12,734 bases of DNA from F23-D06 sp045116675 (GCA_045116675.1 JBGUMF010000094.1:1-12734); one strand, 5' to 3'. Shown: positions 1-6,945, numbered from the stretch's first letter. Notes: a model not told the origin generated them from the letters alone. Made by a program: numbers and translations.

Positions 1-1
1 C

Positions 2-1777
2 CACGATACCATCTACCTCACCGGTGGCAGCTTTGCGAAACTGCCCGCAGGGTTCAGCGGCAGCTGGAATGATTTGACCGACAAGCCGAACTTGTTCTCC
101 GGCAACTATAATGACCTGACGGGCAAACCGACCCTGTTCTCTGGCAATTACAACGACCTGACCGGCAAGCCTGTTATCCCTACTGTTCCCACCAACGTGA
201 GTGCCTTTAGCAACGATGCAGGCTACCTCACAACCGACAGCCTCAACAATCTCCAAAACGCTCTCAACAACATAATGAACAATATTCCTACGGTGAACAA
301 CGGAACCCTCACCATAAAGCAGAACGGCAGCACGGTGGGCACGTTCACAGCTAACCAGAGTTCAGCCCAGACCGTGAACATCACCACCCTCACCACCGAT
401 AATGTGCAGGCCATGATCAACAGCAGTCTGGGAGCCATGCAGCAGCAGATGCAGCAGATGCAGCAGAAGATTGACAGTCTGCAGCAAGTGATTGAAAACG
501 GGCAGCAGGTTTCCGGCGGTATTCCGGTGGTCACCATCACCGATGTATGGCCGGGTGACCTGTTGAACAACTCGACCGTGTGTGGTCAAATCACCAGCAA
601 CGGTATCACGAACAACAGTCCCAACGAGTTCATCGTGGCCAAGGGCTTTGTTTTCAGCACCTCGAACCAGAACCCGACACTCCAGAACTCCTCCTTTGTG
701 ACGGTGGACACCAACAGTTCCGGCTTCTTCAAAGTACTTAACGACTATGCCAACACAAACTTATACGTAAGGGCTTTCGCCACCAACATCAACGGAACGG
801 GCTACAGCAACCCGGTCACGGTGCGCCGCGGCAACTACTACGCCATCCCGTCCACCGGTTCGAGAAGCATCTCGATAAACTCCACCAGCGACACGCTTTA
901 CATCTACACGTATGGCGGTCCCAACAAAAATTACGGCAACCGTTTCAACGGCACGTTGACCTTGTATCCCCCAAGCGGCAAGGACGTGCGCATTGTGTCC
1001 GGCACCTACAACACCGAAAGCAACTACGACTTCCTGAACGTTTTCAGCGGTTCCTCAACTTCAGGAACAAGACTTGTACATGTGAGCGGATCCGGAACCA
1101 TTTCGGACATCTATCCAAACAATGGCGATGGTGCTCTGACCATCCAGTTCATCTCTGACGTTTCCAATACCTACAGTGGCGTGCTCCTCAAGGTGGTACT
1201 GACCAACTCATGTCCCGCCACGGTAATGGATGTCACGGGAGGCGTCAATTACAGCACCGTCCGTGTGAAAGAGCAATGCTGGATGAAGGAGAATCTCCGT
1301 ACGGGCAACCTCACCAGCGGTGCCACCATCAGTATACTTACGGATTATGCCACGGGTTCCACTACAGTCCCGTACCGCCGTTATCCGAATGGGGAAAACA
1401 GCAATGCAAGCACATACTCCTACTTGTACAACTGGCCTGCCGTCGCCAACAACGGCAGCACGGTGACGGACGGAATGAGCGGTTTGTGTCCCAGCGGCTG
1501 GCATATCCCCACCCGTCAGGATGTCATGACGTTCTACAACAACACCACCGCCTCGTTCAGGACCTCGTCATCGGGCTTCAACGCCATGATGGCCGGACGG
1601 GCCACCTACACCAACACGACCGGCTACTACGATTTCGGCAGCTGCGCCTACTTCTGGATGACCTACAGCAACACCGTATCCTCCTTCTACATTAACAGCA
1701 GCGGTACTATGTCAACCTCTTTCACATCAGGCGAGGGCAAAGCCCATTACAAATCTATCCGGTGTTTGAAGGACTAA
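2..1777 (+). CDS. Modular surface protein with tail-fibre-like repeats, coiled coil, Fn3-like, CUB-like and FISUMP domains (5' end missing)
   Basis: The reading frame is open from the left edge to a TAA at 1775-1777, so the true start lies upstream; the TTG at 74 is inside the gene. Modules in order: three 14-residue repeats around NDLTGKP (53-178) followed by a VSAFSNDAGYLT segment typical of tail-fibre-like proteins; a Gln-rich heptad stretch (about 400-510) with MQQQMQQMQQKIDSLQQ, probably a trimeric coiled coil; a fibronectin-like domain (about 520-835) ending in LYVRAFATNINGTGYSNPV; a CUB-like domain (about 839-1205) with YDFLNVFSG; and a C-terminal FISUMP domain (Fib_succ_major family) with QCWMKENLRT, GLCPSGWHIPT and SIRCLKD. 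No T9SS sorting domain follows, because the FISUMP domain ends the protein. It is probably an exported adhesin-like or fibre-forming surface protein. The function of FISUMP domains is unknown. A terminator lies just downstream. Confidence 0.9.
   Translation, partial: HDTIYLTGGSFAKLPAGFSGSWNDLTDKPNLFSGNYNDLTGKPTLFSGNYNDLTGKPVIPTVPTNVSAFSNDAGYLTTDSLNNLQNALNNIMNNIPTVNNGTLTIKQNGSTVGTFTANQSSAQTVNITTLTTDNVQAMINSSLGAMQQQMQQMQQKIDSLQQVIENGQQVSGGIPVVTITDVWPGDLLNNSTVCGQITSNGITNNSPNEFIVAKGFVFSTSNQNPTLQNSSFVTVDTNSSGFFKVLNDYANTNLYVRAFATNINGTGYSNPVTVRRGNYYAIPSTGSRSISINSTSDTLYIYTYGGPNKNYGNRFNGTLTLYPPSGKDVRIVSGTYNTESNYDFLNVFSGSSTSGTRLVHVSGSGTISDIYPNNGDGALTIQFISDVSNTYSGVLLKVVLTNSCPATVMDVTGGVNYSTVRVKEQCWMKENLRTGNLTSGATISILTDYATGSTTVPYRRYPNGENSNASTYSYLYNWPAVANNGSTVTDGMSGLCPSGWHIPTRQDVMTFYNNTTASFRTSSSGFNAMMAGRATYTNTTGYYDFGSCAYFWMTYSNTVSSFYINSSGTMSTSFTSGEGKAHYKSIRCLKD
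53..178 (+). repeat. Three tandem 42-bp coding repeats
   Basis: Three in-frame 42-bp units (53-94, 95-136, 137-178) encode FSGSWNDLTDKPNL, FSGNYNDLTGKPTL and FSGNYNDLTGKPVI. Units two and three differ mainly at synonymous positions, so the protein repeat is conserved while the DNA has diverged. Similar NDLT-KP repeats occur in tail-fibre-like proteins and in FISUMP proteins of Bacteroidota. More units may lie upstream of the window. Confidence 0.9.
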
Positions 1778-1799
1778 TTTAGAAGTTACGGTATTATGT

Positions 1800-1840
1800 G
1801 CCAGGGGCGACAGTGCTCATACCTCCACCCCTGGCTTTTT
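1800..1840 (+). terminator. Rho-independent terminator after the FISUMP gene
   Basis: A perfect 8-bp stem, GCCAGGGG (1800-1807) with CCCCTGGC (1828-1835), is followed directly by TTTTT (1836-1840). The 20-nt loop is longer than usual, but the GC-rich stem, the T run and the position 22 bp after the stop codon fit an intrinsic terminator. Confidence 0.75.
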
Positions 1841-1857
1841 ACCCACATTATGCACGA

Positions 1858-1872
1858 GTTATTCACAATAAC
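1858..1872. promoter_or_regulatory. Inverted repeat upstream of the T9SS gene promoter
   Basis: GTTATT-CAC-AATAAC is a perfect 6-bp inverted repeat with a 3-nt centre. It lies 22 bp upstream of the -7 element at 1895, about where the -33 element would be. It could be an operator or a chance AT-rich palindrome. There is no direct evidence of function. Confidence 0.3.
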
Positions 1873-1894
1873 AAGCGGACATTGGCAAAATTCT

Positions 1895-1902
1895 TATTTT
1901 TG
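1895..1902 (+). promoter_or_regulatory. Bacteroidota-type -7 promoter element for the T9SS gene
   Basis: TATTTTTG matches the Bacteroidota -7 consensus TAnnTTTG and is followed by CA. No good -33 TTG is seen at the usual spacing of about 19 bp. The ATG at 1950 lies 47 bp downstream, giving a leader of roughly 40 nt. Confidence 0.6.
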
Positions 1903-1949
1903 CACCCAAATTGAATATTTATAATAAAAACCAACAATATCAAATAGTT

Positions 1950-2432
1950 ATGAGAAAATTGTTATTCCTGTTCACACTTTCCTGTGTTCTGGTCTTTTCC
2001 ACTTTCGGTCAATCGGCCATTGTGCCCGTAGGTGGCACAGCCTCCGGCACCGGCGGAACCGCCACTTACACCGTGGGACAGCCCGCTGTGCAACGTGCCC
2101 AAAGTGGCGACAAGTACATCCTTGAAGGTGTGCAGCAACCCTACGAAATACAGACTGTGGGGGTAGATGACTTCCCGCAGATTGTGCTCAATGCCGTGGT
2201 CTATCCCAATCCGACGGACAACATCGTCCAACTGAAGCTCAACGGCTATGAGATTCCTGACGGAGGACTCACCGCCCGCCTCTATGACGGCAACGGACGG
2301 CTGCTCCAGACCGTGACCGTGAGCGACGACCTCACCGCCTTCGGCATCGGACAATATTCCAGCGGCAGCTACCTCCTCGACTTGCTGGATGGGAAACGAA
2401 AACTGAAGACTTTCAAAATCATACGCCGATAA
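1950..2432 (+). CDS. Small exported protein with T9SS type A C-terminal sorting domain
   Basis: This 160-residue protein starts at the ATG at 1950. That start gives a clean signal peptide, MRKLLFLFTLSCVLVFSTFGQ (residues 1-21), whereas an in-frame TTG at 1911 would put 13 polar residues in front of it. The mature part has a short Gly/Thr-rich segment with GGTATYTVGQ (36-44) and EGVQQPYEI (59-67), a pattern common in small Bacteroidota exported proteins. Residues about 78-160 form the type A sorting domain (Por_Secre_tail): YPNPT at 85-89, the strand pattern LYDGNGRLLQ, and the basic end KTFKIIRR. By family knowledge this domain directs passage across the outer membrane by type IX secretion, then removal and cell-surface attachment. 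The cargo is only about 55 residues, so most of the protein is targeting signal. It is a single-gene unit with its own promoter and terminator. Confidence 0.9.
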   Translation: MRKLLFLFTLSCVLVFSTFGQSAIVPVGGTASGTGGTATYTVGQPAVQRAQSGDKYILEGVQQPYEIQTVGVDDFPQIVLNAVVYPNPTDNIVQLKLNGYEIPDGGLTARLYDGNGRLLQTVTVSDDLTAFGIGQYSSGSYLLDLLDGKRKLKTFKIIRR

Positions 2433-2446
2433 GCACTCGAAAATTC

Positions 2447-2475
2447 AGGGCGGTTTTATTCCGCCCTTTTTTTTT
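2447..2475 (+). terminator. Strong rho-independent terminator after the T9SS gene
   Basis: The stem AGGGCGG (2447-2453) pairs perfectly with CCGCCCT (2461-2467) across a 7-nt loop. An uninterrupted T run (2467-2475) follows. It lies 14 bp after the stop codon and is a textbook intrinsic terminator. Confidence 0.92.
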
Positions 2476-2521
2476 ACCGAAGGTCCATTCCAAAGTGTTC
2501 TAGCTGTAAGATAAAAAAGCG

Positions 2522-2529
2522 TATTTTTG
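2522..2529 (+). promoter_or_regulatory. Bacteroidota-type -7 promoter element
   Basis: TATTTTTG followed by CA matches TAnnTTTG. It lies 19 bp before the ATG at 2549, which implies a leader of only about 12-15 nt. No clear -33 TTG is visible. It probably drives the 2549 gene and possibly the genes that follow. Confidence 0.6.
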
Positions 2530-2548
2530 CATCCTTAAAAAAGTTCAC

Positions 2549-2905
2549 ATGAAAGTACCCGAACGATACTACGATGAAATATTCCCCTTTGCGGGACAAT
2601 GGGACATGCCCAGTGCGTGCGGACTGAAAATCATCCACAAGGATTCAGGAACCTACGTGATTGTCACAGAATTATACCAGGACAACCCCGGCACATCCGT
2701 GACGTACGCGGGCAAGTCGTTAGCGCAACAGATTTGCGACAAGAAAGGTCTGGACCTTTTGCAAATCCATTACATCGAATGCAACCCCGACACCAACTCC
2801 AAGCTTTCCTTCTACGACGAGGAGTATTTCGAGGTGTCGTTTGCTGATGAGAAACCCGTCTATCGGCAATTGTCAGCGGAGGAGATTAAAGGGATTATCA
2901 ATTAA
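2549..2905 (+). CDS. Conserved-looking small protein of unknown function (118 aa)
   Basis: I do not recognise a characterised family. The protein is 118 residues, with no signal peptide or membrane segment, so it is probably cytosolic. Two stretches look conserved: VIVTELYQDNPGTSVTYAGK (about residues 37-56) and LLQIHYIECNPD (about 70-81), followed by an acidic segment with FYDEEYFEVSF. From memory, similar T-E-L-x-x-N-P-G-T-S-V-T plus x-I-E patterns occur in short uncharacterised bacterial proteins, but I cannot name a domain. A real gene is supported by the -7 element 19 bp before its ATG, the coding-like codon pattern and its position after a strong terminator. The next gene starts 42 bp downstream with no terminator between them, so the two may be co-transcribed. 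Confidence 0.8.
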   Translation: MKVPERYYDEIFPFAGQWDMPSACGLKIIHKDSGTYVIVTELYQDNPGTSVTYAGKSLAQQICDKKGLDLLQIHYIECNPDTNSKLSFYDEEYFEVSFADEKPVYRQLSAEEIKGIIN

Positions 2906-2947
2906 CAACTAATAATTAATAATCAATAATTTATTTTTATTCTGATT

Positions 2948-3511
2948 ATGAAGAGAATATTATTCACTTTAACGATTTGTTGTGTGGTTTTATCCATGCA
3001 GGCACAAAAAATCAAAGGCGATGCCTCATGTCTAAAAGGACAAGAAGAGATAAATATCATTTTTGATTACAAGGGAGTCACCTACGATGGCGACAGTGAA
3101 GTCAAATATCTTAAAAGCGAGGATAAAGCTAAGGATCCGGAGTGGAAAGCGGCCTGGACCTCTTCATTCCGCACGGAAAAGTGGGAACCGAGACTGGTTG
3201 AAGACCTGAACAAAGAGATTACCAAGAGTGGCATGGAGTGCGGAGATTTCAAGGAGGCCTCCTACACCATCATTGTAAAGCTCACCGACATTGACCCAGG
3301 TTCTTTCGCCGGTCCGATGTCGATGCCCGCCAAGGTGTCCGGGATGGTTTCGTTTGTCAAGACAGGCTCCACAACTCCATTTGCCACCATGGAGTTGAAG
3401 AAAATAACCCACAGTCCCTATTTCATGTCTCCGCAGCCTGAGATGCGCGTGGCGGAAGCATTCAGCTGCATAGGAGAGGCCATTGGAAAACAACTAAGCA
3501 AGATTAAATAA
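2948..3511 (+). CDS. Secreted or periplasmic protein of unknown function (187 aa)
   Basis: The N-terminus MKRILFTLTICCVVLSMQAQ is a typical Bacteroidota signal peptide (residues 1-20). Its two cysteines lie within the hydrophobic core, not in a lipobox, so a soluble exported protein is more likely than a lipoprotein. The mature part has INIIFDYKGVTYDGD near the start, a Trp/Lys-rich helical stretch, and a beta-rich core with ASYTIIVKLTDIDPGSF followed by MPAKVSGMVSFV. From memory this resembles a conserved uncharacterised secreted family of Bacteroidales, but no function can be assigned. Its TAA overlaps the next ATG (TAATG at 3509-3513), so translation of the downstream esterase is probably coupled to it. 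The early codons are visibly more AT-rich than those of its neighbours. Confidence 0.85.
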   Translation: MKRILFTLTICCVVLSMQAQKIKGDASCLKGQEEINIIFDYKGVTYDGDSEVKYLKSEDKAKDPEWKAAWTSSFRTEKWEPRLVEDLNKEITKSGMECGDFKEASYTIIVKLTDIDPGSFAGPMSMPAKVSGMVSFVKTGSTTPFATMELKKITHSPYFMSPQPEMRVAEAFSCIGEAIGKQLSKIK

Positions 3512-4374
3512 TGCGAAGCTTCCTTCAAACACTATTGTGTCTTGTATGGGTTTTGGCCGCCAGCGCACAACCCAAGCCCGTCCATTTGTGGTATGATGTG
3601 CCGGGGATGAAATCGCAGCCCACAAAGCTATATATCTATCCGGCTCCCAAAGACAAGAACACGGGTGTGGCGGTCATCATCTTTCCTGGCGGCAGCTACA
3701 GCCACACGATGGGCATCGCCACCGAGGGCTTTGGCGTGGCCGAATGGCTCAACAGCCAGGGCATCAACGCCTTCGTGGTGAAATACCGCACCGGAAACCG
3801 GGGCTATCATCATCCAGCCATGATCCAAGACGCCCAATACGCCATCCATTATGTGCGGGAGCATGCCAAAGAGTATGGCATTGACTCTAAAAAAATAGGT
3901 ACAATGGGGTTCTCCGCCGGCGGTCATTTAGTCACCATGACGGGAGCCTTCCACCAGGACAACTACATTGCCAAGGTGGGTGTCAAAGACCGGATACTCC
4001 TGAAACCGAACTTCGTCGTGCCGGTCTATCCGGTGGTCTCCATGCAGGACGACATCGTCCACCAGCGTTCACGGCGCAACCTGCTCACGCGCCATTATAC
4101 CTCCGACGAGCAGACCCGTTTTTCCATGGAGTTGAACATCCCCGCAGACATGCCGCCCACCTTCGTGGTGACGGCCAAAGACGACCCCGTGGTGAAGTTC
4201 GAGAACAGCGTGCGTCTGGACCGCAGCCTGAAGCGTGCCGGCATTCCCCACCAATTCCTGTTGTATGAGACTGGCGGACATGGCTACGGCATGGACGAGA
4301 AACTCGCGCCGGAAGCCGGCAAGTGGAAGTACAGCTTCATCAAATGGCTCAAAGAAATCAACATCTTACCATAA
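3511..4374 (+). CDS. Exported alpha/beta hydrolase, acetyl-xylan esterase/BD-FAE-like
   Basis: This 287-residue protein has a signal peptide (about residues 1-19, ending AASAQ) and a serine-hydrolase fold. FPGGSY (58-63) is the oxyanion-hole strand. GFSAGGH carries the nucleophile Ser135, DD at 224-225 supplies the acid, and GGHGYG has the catalytic His257. The arrangement and size fit the small exported carboxylesterases of the BD-FAE/acetyl-xylan esterase group, which remove acetyl or feruloyl groups from plant polysaccharides or act on other short esters. The substrate cannot be read from the sequence. The ATG at 3511 is the natural start: it overlaps the previous stop codon by one base and gives the signal peptide directly. 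The following CoA ligase begins 9 bp after the stop, so the genes almost certainly share a transcript. The protein itself should act in the periplasm or outside the cell. Confidence 0.9.
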   Translation: MRSFLQTLLCLVWVLAASAQPKPVHLWYDVPGMKSQPTKLYIYPAPKDKNTGVAVIIFPGGSYSHTMGIATEGFGVAEWLNSQGINAFVVKYRTGNRGYHHPAMIQDAQYAIHYVREHAKEYGIDSKKIGTMGFSAGGHLVTMTGAFHQDNYIAKVGVKDRILLKPNFVVPVYPVVSMQDDIVHQRSRRNLLTRHYTSDEQTRFSMELNIPADMPPTFVVTAKDDPVVKFENSVRLDRSLKRAGIPHQFLLYETGGHGYGMDEKLAPEAGKWKYSFIKWLKEINILP

Positions 4375-4383
4375 CCTATCATC

Positions 4384-5691
4384 ATGACGAAACCGTTCAT
4401 CCCCGAAATAGAATTCCAACCCAAGGAAGTCATCAAAGCCTTTCAGGAAGAGAAGCTGAAAGTTCAACTGGAGTATCTGCATGCAAACTCGCCGTTTTAT
4501 CAGGCGATGTTCCGCCAGCATCATATTGACATTGGCAAGATACGCCACATCGAAGACCTTCGGGACATCCCCTTCACCGACAAGCGGGATCTGCAGTTGC
4601 ATAACTGGGACTTTCTCTGCGTGCCCCGCGAGCAGATCATCGACTTCATCACCACATCAGGCACGCTGGGCGACCCCGTGACCTTCGCCTGCACAGACCA
4701 TGATCTGGAGCGTCTGGCCTACAACGAGGCTGTATCCTTCACCTGTGCCGGTCTCACACGTGGAAGCATCCTCCAGCTGATGACCACCATAGACAAGCGA
4801 TTCATGGCGGGGCTGGCCTATTTCCTCGGTCTGCGCAAAATGGGTGCGGGTGTCATCCGCGTGGGTAATGGTATCCCTGAATTGCAATGGGACACCATCC
4901 AGCGCATCCGTCCCGACAGCATCATGTGCATTCCCTCATTTATCTTAAAACTGATAGAATACGCCGAAGCCCACGGCATCGACTACCGAAACAGCTCCGT
5001 AAGACGCATCATCGGCATCGGCGAGGGCCTGCGCGAACAGAATTTCGAGTTGAACTCCCTTGGTCAGAAAATCAAGGCCAAATGGGATGTGGATCTATTC
5101 GCCACCTATTCTTCCACCGAGATGTCGGCCACCTTCTCCGAGTGCGCCTACGGCTGCGGCGGACATCATCATCCGGAACTGCTCATCGTGGAAATCATCG
5201 GCGAAGATGACATGCCCGTGCCGGAGGGCGAGGTGGGCGAGGTGGTCATCACCACCCTTGGCGTAGAGGGTATGCCGCTGCTGCGCTTCCGCACCGGCGA
5301 TATGGCCTGCATACACCCGGAGCCCTGCCAGTGCGGTCGGCAGACCTTCCGCATCAGCCCCATCGTAGGCCGCAAGAACCACATGATCAAATACAAGGGC
5401 ACCACCCTCTACCCGCCTGCATTGGCCGATGTGCTCAACAACACCGGCTACGTGGAGAACTACTACATCACCCTCAAGACCAGCGACGCAGGCACCGACG
5501 ACGTGATCATCACCATCGGGCTGAAGGGCGACACCTCCGCTGATGTGGTCAAAGACCTCAAAGACCGTTTCCGCGCCAAGATCCGTGTGGCCCCGCAAAT
5601 CGTCATCGCACCGGCGGAGGCTGTCCGCAAGATCAACTTCCCCGCCATGAGCCGCAAGCCCGTCACCTTCTTCGACGAACGCAACCAATAA
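4384..5691 (+). CDS. paaK: PaaK-type (phenylacetate-CoA ligase family) adenylate-forming enzyme
   Basis: This 435-residue protein has the usual PaaK length. It carries the nucleotide-binding loop TTSGTLGDPV (90-99), YSSTE (242-246), RTGD (303-306) and a C-terminal lobe starting GRKNHMIKYKGTTLYP. Near the end, SRKPVTFFDER places Lys425 where the A10 catalytic lysine of GKAxRVxDxR lies in other PaaK proteins. C254, C258, C315 and C317 form a likely four-cysteine metal site, as in other PaaK relatives. By family it makes an acyl- or aryl-adenylate and then the CoA thioester in the cytosol. The substrate is uncertain: no phenylacetate or indolepyruvate oxidation genes are adjacent, and its neighbours are an esterase and a glycerolipid-type acyltransferase. 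The symbol is a family-level label only. The next gene starts 6 bp downstream. Confidence 0.9.
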   Translation: MTKPFIPEIEFQPKEVIKAFQEEKLKVQLEYLHANSPFYQAMFRQHHIDIGKIRHIEDLRDIPFTDKRDLQLHNWDFLCVPREQIIDFITTSGTLGDPVTFACTDHDLERLAYNEAVSFTCAGLTRGSILQLMTTIDKRFMAGLAYFLGLRKMGAGVIRVGNGIPELQWDTIQRIRPDSIMCIPSFILKLIEYAEAHGIDYRNSSVRRIIGIGEGLREQNFELNSLGQKIKAKWDVDLFATYSSTEMSATFSECAYGCGGHHHPELLIVEIIGEDDMPVPEGEVGEVVITTLGVEGMPLLRFRTGDMACIHPEPCQCGRQTFRISPIVGRKNHMIKYKGTTLYPPALADVLNNTGYVENYYITLKTSDAGTDDVIITIGLKGDTSADVVKDLKDRFRAKIRVAPQIVIAPAEAVRKINFPAMSRKPVTFFDERNQ

Positions 5692-5697
5692 GCCGCC

Positions 5698-6813
5698 GTG
5701 TTTGAAGAGACCCGCCCATATTATGACGAAGAGATTCCCGCCGCAATAGCGCGTGTGGCGAATCACCCTCTTTTTGAGACCATCGTACACCACATCGCCC
5801 CCGACGCCGACATCGAAGAATACCGGCAAGACTTCCTGCGCATCCGCACCATACGCGAGTTCCAAACCCGTGTCATGTTCCAAGCCATCAACAGCATTTT
5901 GCAAAGGACCTCCGACGGCCTCACCCATGCGGGCTTTGACACGCTGGATCCGGACAAGCAATATATGTTCGTGGCCAACCACCGCGACATCCTTCTGGAC
6001 GCCGCCATCCTGCAAGTGCTCCTGCACGAACACCATTTGGACACCTCCGAAATCACCTTCGGCAGCAATCTGATGCAGGGCGGTCTGGTGACCGACATCG
6101 GGAAGATGAACAAAATGTTCCGTATTGTGCGCGGCGGCACAGCCCACGATTTTTACCGCAACTCCATGGAGGTATCATCATATATGCGATATGCCCTCAC
6201 CCAGAAGCGGCAGTCCGTATGGATAGCACAGCGCAACGGACGAACCAAAGACGGGTCCGACCGGACTGAAAGCGCCGAGCTGAAAATGTTTTCCATCAGC
6301 AGTTCCCTGCCTTTCGCCGACAACCTGAACGAGTTGAGCATCACCCCAGTGGCCATATCTTACGAATACGAGCCCTGCGATATAGCCAAAACCCAGGAGC
6401 TATTCATTGCCCAATACCAACCCTATATCAAAGAGCCGGGAGAGGACCTTCGCAGCATCATCCAAGGCATCATGCAGCACAAAGGGCACATCCATCTCGC
6501 CGTCATGCCCACCATCACCCGCGAGGAACTTGACGAGTGTGCCCGGCAGGAGAAAAACGCCCGCTTCAGCGCATTGGCAACAACCATCGACCAACGCATA
6601 CGCGACGGCTACCATCTGTGGCCCAACAACTACATTGCCTACGATCTCCTGCATCACTGCAACCGTTTCGCCGACCGATACAATCCAGAAGAACGCAACC
6701 GATTCATTGACTATATGATGCAAGGGCTTCAGCAACTGCAAGGCGAAGAGGACGAACTCCACAACATCTTCCTCGGTATCTACGCCAATCCTGTGGATTC
6801 CAACGAGGATTAA
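5698..6813 (+). CDS. PlsC/PlsB-like glycerophospholipid acyltransferase family protein
   Basis: This 371-residue protein begins at GTG 5698. No nearby in-frame ATG fits, and the N-terminus FEETRPYYDEEIP matches what I remember of this Bacteroidota family. The acyltransferase core has FVANHRDILLD (91-101), with His95 as the expected base, SVWIAQRNGRTKDGSDRT (173-190) at the position of the FPEGTRS/glycerol-phosphate-binding motif, and ITPVAISYEYEP as the fourth conserved block. There is no signal peptide or obvious membrane span, so it is probably a peripheral inner-membrane enzyme that transfers acyl groups to glycerol-phosphate or lysophosphatidate. Family knowledge supports the general activity but not the acceptor. 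The first motif spaces His and Asp differently from HxxxxD (see findings). It is the last gene of the tight run that begins at 2948, and a weak terminator-like hairpin follows. Confidence 0.85.
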   Translation: MFEETRPYYDEEIPAAIARVANHPLFETIVHHIAPDADIEEYRQDFLRIRTIREFQTRVMFQAINSILQRTSDGLTHAGFDTLDPDKQYMFVANHRDILLDAAILQVLLHEHHLDTSEITFGSNLMQGGLVTDIGKMNKMFRIVRGGTAHDFYRNSMEVSSYMRYALTQKRQSVWIAQRNGRTKDGSDRTESAELKMFSISSSLPFADNLNELSITPVAISYEYEPCDIAKTQELFIAQYQPYIKEPGEDLRSIIQGIMQHKGHIHLAVMPTITREELDECARQEKNARFSALATTIDQRIRDGYHLWPNNYIAYDLLHHCNRFADRYNPEERNRFIDYMMQGLQQLQGEEDELHNIFLGIYANPVDSNED

Positions 6814-6886
6814 AATTCCTAAAACGATTTTAACACCAAACCGTATCCCCTCTTTTTTCACAAAACTTCTTTCCATATAATTATCG

Positions 6887-6908
6887 AATCACTATTCCGT
6901 GATTTTTT
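6887..6908 (+). terminator. Possible weak terminator or operator hairpin
   Basis: AATCAC (6887-6892) pairs perfectly with GTGATT (6899-6904) across a 6-nt loop, and the T run continues to 6908. It could end the upstream operon. It also finishes one base before the next promoter's -7 element, where the -33 region should be, so an operator role is equally possible. The stem is short. Confidence 0.4.
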
Positions 6909-6909
6909 A

Positions 6910-6917
6910 TATCTTTG
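6910..6917 (+). promoter_or_regulatory. Bacteroidota-type -7 promoter element for the metallopeptidase
   Basis: TATCTTTG matches TAnnTTTG and is followed by CA, as at the other promoters in the window. The ATG at 6946 lies 28 bp downstream. No clear -33 TTG was found. Confidence 0.6.
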
Positions 6918-6945
6918 CAGTTTAAATACAAAAACCACTACCATT

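Noticed and set aside
53..240. Prophage tail-fibre gene
   Set aside because: The repeats resemble tail-fibre sequence, but the protein continues into Fn3-like, CUB-like and FISUMP domains and no other phage gene is present in the window.
437..469. Possible slippage-prone simple repeat (ATGCAGCAG units)
   Set aside because: Only a few imperfect units are present and they are in frame, encoding a coiled coil; there is no sign of phase variation.
1911..1949. Upstream TTG start for the T9SS gene
   Set aside because: It would put a polar 13-residue extension before a perfect signal peptide and lies only 9 bp after the -7 element, at about the expected transcription start; the ATG at 1950 fits better.
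5620..5691. Apparent loss of the A10 catalytic lysine in the PaaK-type ligase
   Set aside because: Aligning SRKPVTFFDER with the usual GKAxRVxDxR ending places Lys425 at the catalytic position, so the residue is present.
5095..6147. Long minus-strand open frame (350 codons) across the ligase and acyltransferase genes
   Set aside because: It lies antisense to two genes with clear catalytic motifs, its translation is low-complexity and rich in His, Val, Asp and Gly with no recognisable domain, and long antisense frames are expected in GC-rich coding DNA.
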